Source: CAVTLG01 sp963802635
Lineage (GTDB): Bacteria; Chloroflexota; Ktedonobacteria; Ktedonobacterales; Ktedonobacteraceae
DNA length: 64,000 nucleotides
Direction of reading: 5' to 3'
Assembly (NCBI GenBank): GCA_963802635.1
Contig: CAWDJJ010000002.1
Span: forward strand, 1,302,001-1,366,000
Made by a program: the position numbers and the translations under genes. Shown piece after piece: positions 1 through 10,477 of the stretch (positions within the stretch are counted from its first letter, which is position 1; the number at the start of each line of letters is the position of its first letter). Under the pieces are notes generated by a model. The model saw nothing but the letters and a program-made list of their open reading frames with translations. It had not been told where the DNA came from and ran no database searches.

Positions 1-33
1 TGTCAGCCCTGAAGCCATGGTAGAAGTACGGAG

Positions 34-58
34 TACGCATTGCCTCACGAGACATCTT
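34..58 (+). repeat. Dispersed short repeat, copy 1 (divergent)
   Basis: The core TACGCATTGCCTCA recurs near 1554 and 33995, and inverted in part near 10302. This copy diverges after the core. Only the core supports membership, so it is the weakest of the four. Nothing else is recognisable between the window start and 238. Confidence 0.5.
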
Positions 59-238
59 GTCCATAGGTAAGATGTTTGCGCGCTTTCTCCTGGCTCATTT
101 TTTGTTTGCAGCAAGATCTCCGTGCACGTTGAGCCGGTATGGGGCAGGTTTCCCTCGCATGAGGAAGGGCAAGGAAGCAAGCTCCATGAGCCATAGGCTT
201 ATGGTTGAGTCAGGCGGATGAAAAGCTCCAACATGCCT

Positions 239-786
239 CTAGAGGAGTTGACGCACGGCTTGATAGTGCAGCGAGAACGGCTGTGATGAGAGGTTGGGGA
301 AAAGTCGATCGTAGGGAGGATGACCAATCTTGTTGAGAACGTCCTGGCACAACCGATCCAGTTCATGTACCTCAATGCATCCTTGACGAACTAACAATTG
401 GACATCGAGAACGTCTTGCCGATTTGCGCGCTGCATTTTGGATAACGCGATGCTGTACCAGTCGAAATAAAATGCATCGACCTGGTGATATCGCTTGATA
501 AACTCAGAGCGTGCTTCCCATTGCGTTGGGAGCGGGAAAAATCACCTGGTGCGGCAAATTCAATATTGATATTCATCTTTTGTTTCAACTGGGCAACCTG
601 GGCCATGAGATTGCCAGGATCGATGGTGATTTGGATATCTATATCGAGTGTTTGCCCAGGGCGAATCCCTCGATGGACCAGAGCCGCTCCCCCCGTAAGA
701 TATAATCGTCCAGACTGCCGCGTTCGGCCAACCTCTGTGAGAAAGTGCTCAATATCCTGTCGTCCCACTCGTTGTCGCATACTCAT
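239..786 (-). pseudogene. Frameshifted nucleotidyltransferase (DUF6036-like)
   Basis: The start at 786 gives a protein with a GGAALVHRG loop followed by TLDIDI, the GG...DxD arrangement of minimal nucleotidyltransferases such as DUF6036 and AbiEii-like proteins. The frame breaks near 530. The downstream frame reads on through PLPTQWEA and SKMQRANRQD to a stop at 239, restoring about 180 residues. It lies 15 bp downstream of the next gene on the same strand, so the two look like an operon. Similar pairs are often toxin-antitoxin or defence modules, but no toxin is recognisable here. Family assignment rests on the motif and size only. The frameshift could be decay or a sequence error. Confidence 0.6.
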
Positions 787-801
787 GATGATTCATCCTT
801 C

Positions 802-1389
802 TTAGGTGCTGAGCTGGAGCAGTGCTTCCTTCGCCTCACCAGAGAGTTCCCGATGAGCGGCTTCCTCCTGGAGAAGCAGATGATTGATTTGATTCTGCCA
901 ATCATCAAGCACGTTGAGGGGAAGGCCGTAGCGTTGCTGTTGATACACTTGCAGTGCCAGAAGTCCATCGAGTCCATAACCAGAGCGAGGTGAGGGTAAA
1001 TGACGGTCCTCCCACAGGGTAACAAACGGGGCTTCGGGAAACGACGGAAGGCGTCCAAGGGCAAAGGTTAACCGAAAAACCCACCATTGCTGGAGGTAGA
1101 GCGTTGCCAGGATGAGGACACTGAGCATTTCAGCAAGGTTCTCTTCGCTTTGCTGAAGTGCTTCTACCGCAGAAGGTGCAAGCTCTGGGTGTACAATAAA
1201 CAGGGAGATACAGGCATTCTCAACGAGAGGATAGCCACACGCTGCCAGTCGCTGAAGCAAGTGAACAGGCTCAACCGTGTCACCTTCGTTCACGAACGCA
1301 CCATTCCCCACAAGGTAAGAAATTCCGTTCGCTTGTAACAGCGTAATCAAGGAATCAACTTCATTCCAGTCAAAGGTCGTGTCTAGCAT
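802..1389 (-). CDS. Hypothetical partner of the nucleotidyltransferase
   Basis: I do not recognise this protein of about 195 residues. ATG 1389 is preferred because a GGAG lies about 10 nt upstream and the protein then begins MLDTTFDWNEVDSLITLL, like a folded N-terminus. An upstream extension to 1560 is open but runs through a dispersed repeat and has unconvincing composition. The first part contains an ISYLVGNGA segment that could itself be a weak nucleotidyltransferase-like fold. The second half is helical and leucine-rich. It ends 15 bp before the nucleotidyltransferase start, so the two are probably co-transcribed. Confidence 0.55.
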   Translation of the reverse strand: MLDTTFDWNEVDSLITLLQANGISYLVGNGAFVNEGDTVEPVHLLQRLAACGYPLVENACISLFIVHPELAPSAVEALQQSEENLAEMLSVLILATLYLQQWWVFRLTFALGRLPSFPEAPFVTLWEDRHLPSPRSGYGLDGLLALQVYQQQRYGLPLNVLDDWQNQINHLLLQEEAAHRELSGEAKEALLQLST

Positions 1390-1553
1390 ACCAAACGTTC
1401 TCCAAAGAACACTCCTCACGGCGCTCCCTTTGGAGGATAGCATACTCAATAGGTTCTCGCAAGAGGATGCATTCGGGCGCAAGAAGTGCTCCCAAGGCCA
1501 ACCAAGACGTTGTGGCGCTTCCACGATGTGAAAAGATAGAAAGTGCGGAGAAC

Positions 1554-1582
1554 TACGCATTGCCTCAGCAGAAATCTTCCTT
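1554..1582 (+). repeat. Dispersed short repeat, copy 2
   Basis: A 24-bp core, 1559-1582, is an exact inverted match of 10302-10325. A third, less similar copy is at 33995. The two exact copies bracket the transposase, TIR and pPIWI_RE block. At 33995 the same sequence lies inside a TPR-gene remnant (KIFAEAMRTL on the minus strand). It may therefore be a leftover of a multicopy gene rather than a mobile end. Confidence 0.75.
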
Positions 1583-1676
1583 TTCGGCCTTCTCCAAACC
1601 GGCTTCCCTTGAGCCTCTTATGCATTGAGTGTTCCTCTCTACTCTACTCTTCCAAAAGAAAGGGAGATACGATACA

Positions 1677-3812
1677 ATGCCTGAAAAGAGGAAGGCTTCT
1701 GGTGAGGCACATGGGGCGGTCGTTGTCGCTGTGTCGACCTCTCACGCAGAACGGCTCCAGAGGGGGACAATGGGGGGAGTGGGATTGCGTCTGCGAGCCA
1801 GGCGCGAATTACTACAACAAATGGGACCACAGTATCGCATGGCACCATCAGCACGGAAGCGGGAACTGCTGGATGCCTTTACCCAGATTACAGGCTATCA
1901 TCGCAAATATGCGATGTGGCTGTTGAATCATCCGGAGGAAGGGCAGCCAACGGCGCAGCAGGTACGTCCGCGTCACTATAGAGCGGATGTCCAGGAAGCA
2001 TTGGTGCAGGTCTGGGAAGCGGCCAATCGGATCTGTGCCAAACGCCTGATACCATTTCTGCCGACATTCGTCGAGGAGTTGGAGCGGCATGGGCAACTGC
2101 ATATAGGCGAGGCGTGCCGCGAGCAACTGCTTCGCATGAGTGTCGCCACGGCAGATCGCCTGCTGCGTCAGGAGCGAGGACGAGGCCCACATGGGATCTC
2201 GACGACACGGGCAGGAACCTTGCTGAAGCAGCAGATCCCCATCCGTACGTTCCAGCAGTGGGATGAGATGCAACCCGGCTTTCTGGAAGTGGATGTGGTG
2301 GCCCATTGTGGCGCTGATTTAGAGGGGAGCTACCTCTCCACCTTGGCCCTCACCGACATTGCCACGGGATGGACCGAATGTTTGCCGTTGCTCTACAAGA
2401 GCCAGGAGACCGTCCTGGCGGCGTTGCAGCATGCACGGGAGCGCTTTCCGTTTCCGATCCTGGGGTTGGATACCGATAACGGAGGGGAGTTCATCAATGA
2501 GTTCCTGCTGAGCTATTGTGAGCAGAAACAGCTCACCTTTACCCGAGGACGCCCCTCCCTCAAGAACGATCAGTGTTTTATTGAGCAGAAGAATGGAGAT
2601 ATTGTGCGCTAGGTCGTGGGGCATGATCGTTTTGTTGGGGTGCAGGCCTATCAGCAACTGGGTGAGGTGTACCGCGCGTTGCGTTTGTATGTCAACTGTT
2701 TTCAGCCCTCGATGAAGCTGCAAGGGAAACAGTACGATGGGAGAAAGGTGCACCTGATCTATGATGGGGCCAAGACGCCACTGCAACGTCTCCAGCGCTC
2801 AACGGTGTTGCCAAATTCCAAAGAGCAAGCGCTGATGCAGGTGTTTCATGCGTTGGACCCGGTTCGTCTCTTGCAGCAGGTGAAAGAAGTGCAACAAGCG
2901 CTCTTTGTTCACGGAAGGAGCGCCTCGCACAGCTCAGAGGAGACGGCGGCGATTCCTCTACGACGATTTTGTGTCGAAAGGTGTCTGACAGGACCTTCTG
3001 CTCTTGATGCATTCACCACTGGGATGGGCGATGAGCAGCAGGAGGAGGCTGATGAGCCGCCTTTAACGAGGTCGCTGCTGGAGTGGCATCGGACATGCAA
3101 CGATCCGTTCAAGGAGGTCTGGGAGCTGATTGCCTCCTGGGTCCTTGCTCACCCTAAGCGCAGCAGTGGAGAGATCTTTCGGGAATTACAACGGCTGTTT
3201 CCCGATCGGTACCAGCCCTCGCATCTGCGCACGTTACAGCGAGGAGTGCGCAAGATCCGAACGCGACTGGGAGCAACCGTGGAGATGCATTGGCAGGAGG
3301 AGGTGATCCATGGAGACGTGCCCGATCTTGCCTTCCCAGGTCAGCAGAAGACGGGCGAAACAAGCGCTCCTGTTCAAACTTGCGCTCTGGCTCCGGCAGG
3401 TGACCCATGCCAGGAACACACGCAAGGACCAGTGTTCCCGTCTCAAAGCAGCACACGGGAAGAGATGACGCGCCCAGTGGGAATGACAAGCCGTGCAGGG
3501 ATGCAGGCAACTTCCGTGCCACATTTGGAGCCACCTCAGGCAGGCGAGACGTCTCGCCTATCTGGAAGGGACATGAGATCTCACCAGAGACGCTCATCTT
3601 TGACTATAGAGCGAGCCATCCAGGACTATCTAGAGTTTCAGATCTCCTTTTGTTTCCCCTTCAGAACCTCTGGGAGGGGAATATTAAATGGCCCTGGAAC
3701 TGCTCATACTCTCTTGCATACCACCCCGTACTGGTGTATATTTACCGTAGATCGCATATGTTCTATACAGTGCCCTATGCTTTCTACAAACACTCTTTGC
3801 GCTACTTCTTGA
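1677..3812 (+). pseudogene. IS transposase with integrase-type DDE core, in-frame stop
   Basis: ATG 1677 follows an AGGGAG ribosome site and opens a transposase with a long helical N-terminus and an RNase H-like DDE core. The catalytic residues are visible as D in FLEVDVVAH, D in LGLDTDNGGEF and E in CFIEQKNGD. A TAG stop at 2610-2612 interrupts the frame six residues after the catalytic Glu. The same frame continues with VGVQAYQQLGEVYRALRLY through the usual C-terminal region, so one base change has split one gene. Residues beyond about 3350 look out of frame or non-family. I could not define terminal inverted repeats or target duplications. Read-through is possible, but an inactive copy is more likely. 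Confidence 0.8.
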
Positions 3813-3898
3813 TGTTTCTGGCAATTGCATAGCTCTGTAGCGTTACTGCTCGCTACGAAGATTTGGCAGTCTTGCTGTCGGATAAGAAGGATGTCACT

Positions 3899-4384
3899 AT
3901 GGAAGCACCGTTATCCCAACCTCTCAACCTCTGCTACTGCTATGCATACGAAGATAGTAAATATTTGAAAGAGCTGGATATGCACCTGGCTATGTTGAAA
4001 ACGCAGGGAATTAGCCAGACATGGTATGACTGTGCATTAAGTCCAAATGGCTTTTGGGAACAGGCGATTGCTACCCACATCAATACAGCTCATATTGTGC
4101 TTTTACTTATAAGCGCTCATTTCATCTCATCTGAAAAATGTTACCGCCGCGAGATGGCCTGCGCAATGGAGCGTCATCACAAACGAGAGGCGTGCGTGAT
4201 ACCGATACTTCTCAGTGATGTTGACCTGGAGGACTCTTACCTGAGCGAATTACGAATGCTGCCTAACAACGACAGACCTATCACTCGTTCGCGTGACAAA
4301 GCGCAAACATATACAGAGGTTGCAAGATGCAGAGCTGATCCTCAAGCATATCTTTGGCGAGATGCAAGGGATAGGGAAGAATAA
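3899..4384 (+). CDS. TIR-domain protein
   Basis: ATG 3899 sits behind AAGAAGGA. The protein opens with LCYCYAYEDSKYLKELDMHL, the TIR beta-A strand and first helix. IVLLLISAHFISSEKC is followed by YRREM, whose Glu matches the catalytic position of NAD-cleaving TIR domains, and then by VIPILLSDVDL. The C-terminus becomes atypical after YTEVAR near 4325. The next frame reads DAELILKHIFGEMQ, the expected TIR ending, so a small indel probably scrambles the last 20 residues. There is no partner domain. The 3' end overlaps the convergent pPIWI gene by about 100 bp. The location beside a pPIWI_RE island suggests a defence role, but association with that system is inference. Confidence 0.8.
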   Translation: MEAPLSQPLNLCYCYAYEDSKYLKELDMHLAMLKTQGISQTWYDCALSPNGFWEQAIATHINTAHIVLLLISAHFISSEKCYRREMACAMERHHKREACVIPILLSDVDLEDSYLSELRMLPNNDRPITRSRDKAQTYTEVARCRADPQAYLWRDARDREE

Positions 4385-6864
4385 TATTTCCGCCATCCCA
4401 CCCTGGTGAAACGCGCATAAAGTGCGCAACATGACACCAGGCTTGAGCATTATCCCCCGGCTGCAGAAAAAAGGGAACAAACTCGATGATTGTCTGGTGC
4501 TTAAACGCGATCCCGCCTCCCTCGTCTAGCTTGTATCGGTGCTGCTTTGATTTCTGCTCTGTAGCCGCAGTCGTTGGCATACGTCCTATCGAAAGGTAGT
4601 GGAAAAATGGACTCTCCGCCTGCGTATCAATAAAACCTGTGAGACGCTTGAAATCTCTATCTGCAGCAAGTTGATCTTCCTCATCCTTAAAAACTGGCAC
4701 ATATTGAGGTGTCTCCCCTAACAAACCGATGGGACGCAGGCGAATGACACGCAGGTTGGGCAAATCTGATAGGTTATACACCCGTTCGAACGTTTCTACG
4801 TGTGTGAGATCGAGTTGATTTTGTAGTGGTATTCTGGTATTAGCGAACTGGGGGAATAGATCACGGTTACGCCAGCCCTGAGCTTCGAGCAGAACGAGGG
4901 TTGGCACATTGCTCATGTTCGTGAAGACCTGAGCGGCGAAGCGGGCGAGTTCTGCTTCGGGCAGGTCGATATCCTGCGCCTTCCTGTTTAAGAAGAGGTC
5001 GCCAATGATCTTACACGCCTCCATAAAAGGCAGCCAGCGGTGAGGCTGCTGAGGTAAGAGCGCCCGATAGGTGCCGTCGGGACAGAGACAAATCGCCATA
5101 GGGTAGTGTATTCTGGGGCTATATTTCCGCAATTTGTACAGACCGACAACGTGAAGTCGCTCGGCCAGTTCCTGCGGAAGCCCAGCTTTACTGTACAGAC
5201 AGATAGCTCTCCCACGTCTGAGTTTTATCGTCGAATGATCGACGGATCTGAGCCTCCCACGCTTTTTTAAATTCCTGGCGCTCTTTCCAGGCAACACCAG
5301 GTTTATAATGATCGCGTGGGTTGAGCTGACCGGGGTCCAGCGGCAACAATAATGGAGCGGGAACAGGCTTGGACGGAATAACCAGCGTGATGTCATCAGG
5401 CCAGGGATCGCCCTCTTCGATGTACATCGCCCGATACAGTTCCTGCTTCAAATGTTTTCCCGTAAAAGTATCGCACCAGCAGAGATATATGACAATTGGT
5501 TGATTATTTGCCGCCCGCCGCAGCGCCTGCATCACAACCCTTTGTCGCTCCAGACGATTCTGCTGCTCGGCCTCGTCCGCCGTTTGTTGTGGTTGTTTTC
5601 TCACAAAGGTTTTACGGCGAAATTCATCAATGTCACACATCGATAGTGGAAGCTTGTTCAGGTGCATGAAAGATGTGGGTAAATCGGCGGTGAGCGTTTT
5701 GCCTGCCGAGAGTTCGAGACCCAGCAGTTCGCTGATCGAATTGGCTACCTCACGCAGTTCAGCAAAGTCGAAGCCGGTTTTCACCTTATGTCTGGGTTTG
5801 AAGCCTTCAGCGTGCAACACAAAGTACTCGTCATGCTTGCTCAGAGGGGTAGCCTCGCGATACTGCAATGGGGCCTGGAAGAGTTCGCTGGGCGCGATCA
5901 AGGAGCGTGCTTTCATCGCTTCTAAAAGTGATGCCAGATGCTCATCCCAGCGTGGATTGTTTTTGCCACCCGCGACCGGCAACGTCACCAGGGTCGGGGA
6001 CCATTCCCAGCCACTCAGACGGGGCTGATCCATGCCTATTTTGACACTGACATCGCGTTGCCAGTTCGGCTGCACGAGAGGTCCATCCACGTAACGACTG
6101 CATCGCACGTAGAGATGAATCCAGGGACGTGCGCTACCAACCTGCGTTTGCAAATGAAATTCCGGCTTGTAGGCAAATGTGCCTTTTTTAACCTCTATGG
6201 CTTGCGTATAAGGATTCTTTTCTTGATACTCCGCCCAGAAAGGTTGGCTGATGACGGCTAGTCCATTGTCGCCATCCTGGGTCAGGCACCATGTGATGGT
6301 TCTCCCATTAATAATGGATTCCCTTCCAGCCAACAGAGAGGCAAGAAGGCTGGGAATAGCTCGAAAACCCGTCCGGTTGCCAGTGTCAAGATTGAGGAAA
6401 AGAAAGGCTACATCTACATCATGCCATTGCTGTGCCGGTTGCTGTAAAGCGTCCAACAAGCGTAGGTGGGCATCGCGCCCGGTCCCATTGACCTCATTCT
6501 CGAAGCTCTGGTATCCCCATTGTTTTCCCCACTCATAGAGGACATCGCTGACTTGTTCCGCTTTGGGCCGACGCTTCACATCTTCGCCAACGACCAGCAA
6601 CTGTCGCTCCGAACATTCGGTATCCGTGTTCCGATACTCTACAAAGGGATGGGCAAGCGTTGGCGCTAATGCGGTAAGCACAGTATTTAGCCGACGATAG
6701 GGAGGATTTTGGGGATGACCGCGGGATGAAAGTTGTTGCATAGTATTGAGAAAATCTTGGCACGCTTGCTCATAGGCAAAACGCGAAATGGAGACCACCT
6801 TGTCTCGCAGATAGGTCTCGTCAATACGGAAACGCAAAGGGATGATCGAAGACGATGTTACCAT
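4281..6864 (-). pseudogene. pPIWI_RE protein (DUF3962 + RNase H/PIWI), frameshifted
   Basis: The N-terminal part (6864 to 5188, 558 residues) looks like the DUF3962 region of pPIWI_RE proteins. The overlapping second frame (about 5230 to 4281) carries the RNase H/PIWI part, with AGLPQELAERLHVVGLYKL, WLPFMEACKIIGDLF, LEAQGWRNRDLFPQF and the terminal NIILPYPLHLAKDML. Together they give about 860 residues. The frame changes near 5200-5230, and the text jumps from WESYL to CLYSKAGLP, so a stretch may also be missing. In the family this is an Argonaute-like nuclease or guide-binding protein encoded with a helicase and an REase. It starts 23 bp after the helicase. As read, no full-length protein can be made. 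Confidence 0.75.
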
Positions 6865-6887
6865 AGTTACCTCGTGTTCTCCTGAAT

Positions 6888-9046
6888 TTAATACTCTGGC
6901 TCAAAGCCCTCAATGTCGTTCAGTGCACCTACAATGGGTGCGTAGAGCGCAGGACCGAGCGGCGGCTTTTGAATGTACTGCTGCATGACCTCTATCATAG
7001 CCGTTAACAGGCTGCTTTGAGAGTCCTCCGTAATTGTTTTATCGCACGCAGTTCCGGGTGCCCAGGCGGCATCAACAAAGAACGCATGAAATGGCACACC
7101 TCCTCGCAGCAGGCGTCCACAAGCTTGAATGATATGACCCGCCGTCGTAGCTGCAAGATCAAAACGTTCGCTATAGGTAGTATCATGGTTTGCATCTTCG
7201 TGCTCAAGCGTAGAGTAATAGCTGCGCAATTCAGCTTTGCGCCAGTATGCACTGGCCTTCTCGCGCAAGGCAATCGCTTTCTGATACAGGAGGGGTTCCT
7301 GCCATATTGTCATGCTTCTATCCTTGCACCAGTTGAGCGTGCGTCGATTCAATTCACGCGCCAGGGCTTGCGTATCTGCCGGGTAGGGCATGGGCCGCGT
7401 CAGGAAGTAGATGGCACCAAAGGCAGCCTTGCCATGTTGATTGAGGATGTTGTAGCCTCTCCCAATAGCTTGCATAGGGGCAATCAGGATTTTCCCGTTT
7501 GTACGCGCAAAATCCTCAATATCGCTGCGATACACAGTTGCATCTGAAACGACATCATCGCTATCAACATTGCTCCGTTTCAGGTAGCGGATCTCTCCCC
7601 GCAGCGTTTCGCTGAACCTGAGTTCTTGATAGGCCCATTCTGCTTGATCGTATGAATGGACGATGAGTAGCAGGCGCTCCCTATCGGCCCAGTACTCCGG
7701 GTTCTGCTGGCCCAGATGTTGCAGGTTCGCCAGTTCTTCTTTCAGGAGCGATTCCTGACCGTTTCGCTCGCTTGCCAGTGCCCTGACAAGATCTTTCATG
7801 GGTTGTAGCTTATCAGACTCGCCGGAGATACGAATTGGCTCCAACTTCTTTTTTTTGCCGATTTTGTATTGCGGAATGTAAAAGAATTTGCTCTGCTTGA
7901 TCGCCTCCTGAGCATCTTCAGATGGATCGAGGATGCCTTGCGGCGGAACATCGATATGCCAGCGCGAGGAGTGTGGCAGCCAGGAGGTACCGGAGAGGGC
8001 CAGAACGTTGGGTCCAGGCTTCCCATCCAGCGCACTAAAGAGTTCATGGAAGTGCATGGTATACCAGCGCCCGATGTTGGAATAGCCGAAAACAGAGAGA
8101 CCGGAGGGCTGCTCGCGCTTCTTTTGGTCGTCCTGGCCTATTTCCAGACCCTTCGAGTAATAGGTACCAAACACTCGGCCAGTGGGGGGAACGGGCAAAA
8201 CGTCCGTGAAATTGCTGGGGGCACCTTCACATGCTGCCTATCTGTCAGATTGCTGAGAATGCCAGAGATGGACGCTAACGAGTGGCGTTCCGCATCCATC
8301 CAGCGGCGCGTGGGAGCTGGCAACGTCCGTTGTGGCACCCATACCTGAGCCGCCTCAACATCCTCCACATCGAGCAGGCCGTTGCTTCCATTCGTCAGAA
8401 CGACCTCTTCCGCAAAGAGATTATCAAACCACTCCTGCACCGTATCGGCCTCGTCGAAAATGACTAGATCCGATTGTTCATAGATAATCTCCGTCAGGTG
8501 AACCTTCCGCGGCTCGATTTGGGACGGCACGTTGGCTTTTCCCAATGCCCCCGGCGTGGTGATCCAAATGCATGCCGCTGACATATCACGATACTGCTGT
8601 TTGCTCGGACAGACAGCAAACAGGGGACAGAAATGATAGATTTTGCGAGGTCCCCTGACCTTCCAACGATTCGCATGGTTCTTTGCCTGGAAGCGTACAG
8701 CACGGCTCAGGATTTATCGCCAGGGCTTGTAAGGGACAGGCGGGATTCAGCCAGCGGAGTGCCCAGTGGTCGGAACGGAATTGCTGGAACGATAGAGGCG
8801 TTGTAGGTGCAGGTCGCGCGTCGAGCGCCCGATCAAAGGAACTGCAACGGGCTGCTCTCCTGGCTTACAGAACAGCGTGTTCAACTCATCGGCCAGATTG
8901 AGTGCGGACATAGTATCAGCGACGACCAGAGTAATACGCCGATCTTTTTCTGGGTGTAGTGCTGCATCGGCTAAAATCAGTTTAGCAATCGTCGATTTTC
9001 CGGCGGCGACCGCTCCCACTACATATGCATGACCCTCTATGCGCAT
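6888..9046 (-). pseudogene. pPIWI_RE-associated DinG/XPD-like Fe-S helicase, broken
   Basis: Reading frames in succession give a superfamily 2 helicase. Walker A is GAVAAGKST near 9015. A cysteine cluster follows (NPACPLQ, EPC, HFCPLFAVCP), arranged as in the Fe-S domain of XPD/DinG helicases. Next come the DEAD-like box VIFDEADTVQEW near 8455, a motif Ia-like ITTPGAL, and motif VI IIQACGRLLRGG near 7110. The frame changes near 8770, 8640 and 8190, so at least three indels split the gene of about 720 codons. It overlaps the REase stop by 10 bp, so the three genes form one operon. The family is the helicase of the three-gene pPIWI_RE island. Multiple breaks suggest decay, unless the assembly is noisy. 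Confidence 0.75.
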
Positions 9047-10170
9047 TTGAACTGCTTTTCGTTAAGAATGGTAACGTGTGGAAGTTGCCCGGCAGCTCGA
9101 AGGGCGCAGTCCTGATAATCAGGCCGTTGCAGTTCACGGTACATTGGATACACATAGAACCATTCATGCCATTCGAGATCGCTTTGTTTAAAATGACGAT
9201 TATCATCCTTGATATGTTTGCCGAGAGCAAAAGGATCTTTATAATCCTTCACATCCACTGCCCACACATCATTTTGAAATACGAGCTGCAGATCGTAACA
9301 ATCAACCCCAGGCCATAAGACGACCTGTTGCAGAGCTGGCTGGACGGGCCGCACCTCATCGGTAAGCCAGCGATAAAGCCGTATCTCAGCAGTTCCCGGA
9401 ATGTGGGTACGTAGATGAATGCCGCGCTTCAAGACCAGGGTATTGTCCCATACCTCAAGGGGTTGCCAGCCCTGCATACCGGGACAACGCTTCTCGCATG
9501 CGCCCGGCTTAATACTTCCTAATCGATCATGGCGCTGATACAACGGACCGCAGACGCAGCAATTCCAGTAGCATGATTTTGGCATATCGAACCGACGGTA
9601 GAGCAGAGCAGCACTGGCGGAACGGCTCTCTTGATAGAGTTCCCCAACATCATCGATCTTGATATAGCGTAAATCCCGAAAATTCCTGCGCAGCTTCTCA
9701 TGAGTAGTCCAAGGAGTTGTAATCACATACTGCCTGATAGCAGCATAGTCATGATTGGCGACGACAGGGTCATAAATGGCTGCCTGCTTTGCCATATTAC
9801 GAATGTTGACCATCAACTGATTATCAAGTATCACCTGTATATCCTGAAGTGTTGCCCCGGCTGGAAGCTCATATTCAGTTAAATAATCTATCACTTGGTC
9901 GCTCAGTTCTCCTGCTTGAGTGAGCAGTTCGAAACGCCTGTCAATGTCAGCGGGCAGTGTGCTGCCCGGCCACCACTCATCGAGCGGTTTTTTGCAGAGT
10001 TCGAAGAATTCCGTTATAGTGACAGGATACGAGGCGAGCATTGCCAGAGAAAGGTGGTGCTGAGCATAGAGCAGCTCAGGAGGATAGGGATACTTCTGCT
10101 CGTGCTCTATATACTTTGCCAGACCGAGAGCGAGATAGGGAAAGACCTGCTCGGGCAAGAGTTTTGCCAT
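9037..10170 (-). CDS. REase-fold protein of the pPIWI_RE island
   Basis: This intact protein of 377 residues is the first gene of the island. The N-terminal two thirds is helical. The middle holds a cysteine set (CYWNCCVC ... ACEKRCPG) that looks like a zinc-binding site. The C-terminal part reads CYDLQLVFQNDVWAVDVKDYKDP: an acidic residue followed by a DxK motif, typical of PD-(D/E)xK nucleases. This matches the REase of pPIWI_RE three-gene islands. ATG 10170 has GGAGGCGC upstream. It is the only member of the island that is open from end to end. Its DNA substrate is unknown. Confidence 0.75.
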   Translation of the reverse strand: MAKLLPEQVFPYLALGLAKYIEHEQKYPYPPELLYAQHHLSLAMLASYPVTITEFFELCKKPLDEWWPGSTLPADIDRRFELLTQAGELSDQVIDYLTEYELPAGATLQDIQVILDNQLMVNIRNMAKQAAIYDPVVANHDYAAIRQYVITTPWTTHEKLRRNFRDLRYIKIDDVGELYQESRSASAALLYRRFDMPKSCYWNCCVCGPLYQRHDRLGSIKPGACEKRCPGMQGWQPLEVWDNTLVLKRGIHLRTHIPGTAEIRLYRWLTDEVRPVQPALQQVVLWPGVDCYDLQLVFQNDVWAVDVKDYKDPFALGKHIKDDNRHFKQSDLEWHEWFYVYPMYRELQRPDYQDCALRAAGQLPHVTILNEKQFKCA

Positions 10171-10477
10171 ACGTTGCGCCTCCTAGAAAGGTAGCGAAAG
10201 TGGTGCATTGTTTCTAATGTGAAACAAGAGTGTATGGGTGTCATTACAATTACACAATCTGAGTATTGAGAACAGATTCGTAACTGGTCTCAAGCTTAAT
10301 CAAGGAAGATTTCTGCTGAGGCAATCCGTTTTCCATCCAGGAGATGGTTCGTCCTATTCTACATCAGCAGCATCGCCTCAATGCCTGAGACCCTGTTGAA
10401 CATTGAGACGGACGCAACTCTACTTCAGGTGAGGAAATGCATCCTTGATCGAAGCAATAACGTCCGATACAGATTTG
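10171..10477. other. Intergenic region between REase gene and eCIS effector
   Basis: No gene is supported. The REase operon promoter should lie at the left edge on the minus strand, but I cannot assign boxes. It contains one dispersed short-repeat copy and a degenerate duplicate of it near 10373-10385 (GCCTCAATGCC). Confidence 0.5.
10302..10325 (-). repeat. Dispersed short repeat, copy 3 (inverted)
   Basis: Exact 24-bp inverted match to 1559-1582. Together the two copies bracket the transposase, TIR and pPIWI_RE region. The flanks do not match beyond the 24 bp, so it is not the end of a long duplicated element. Confidence 0.8.
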
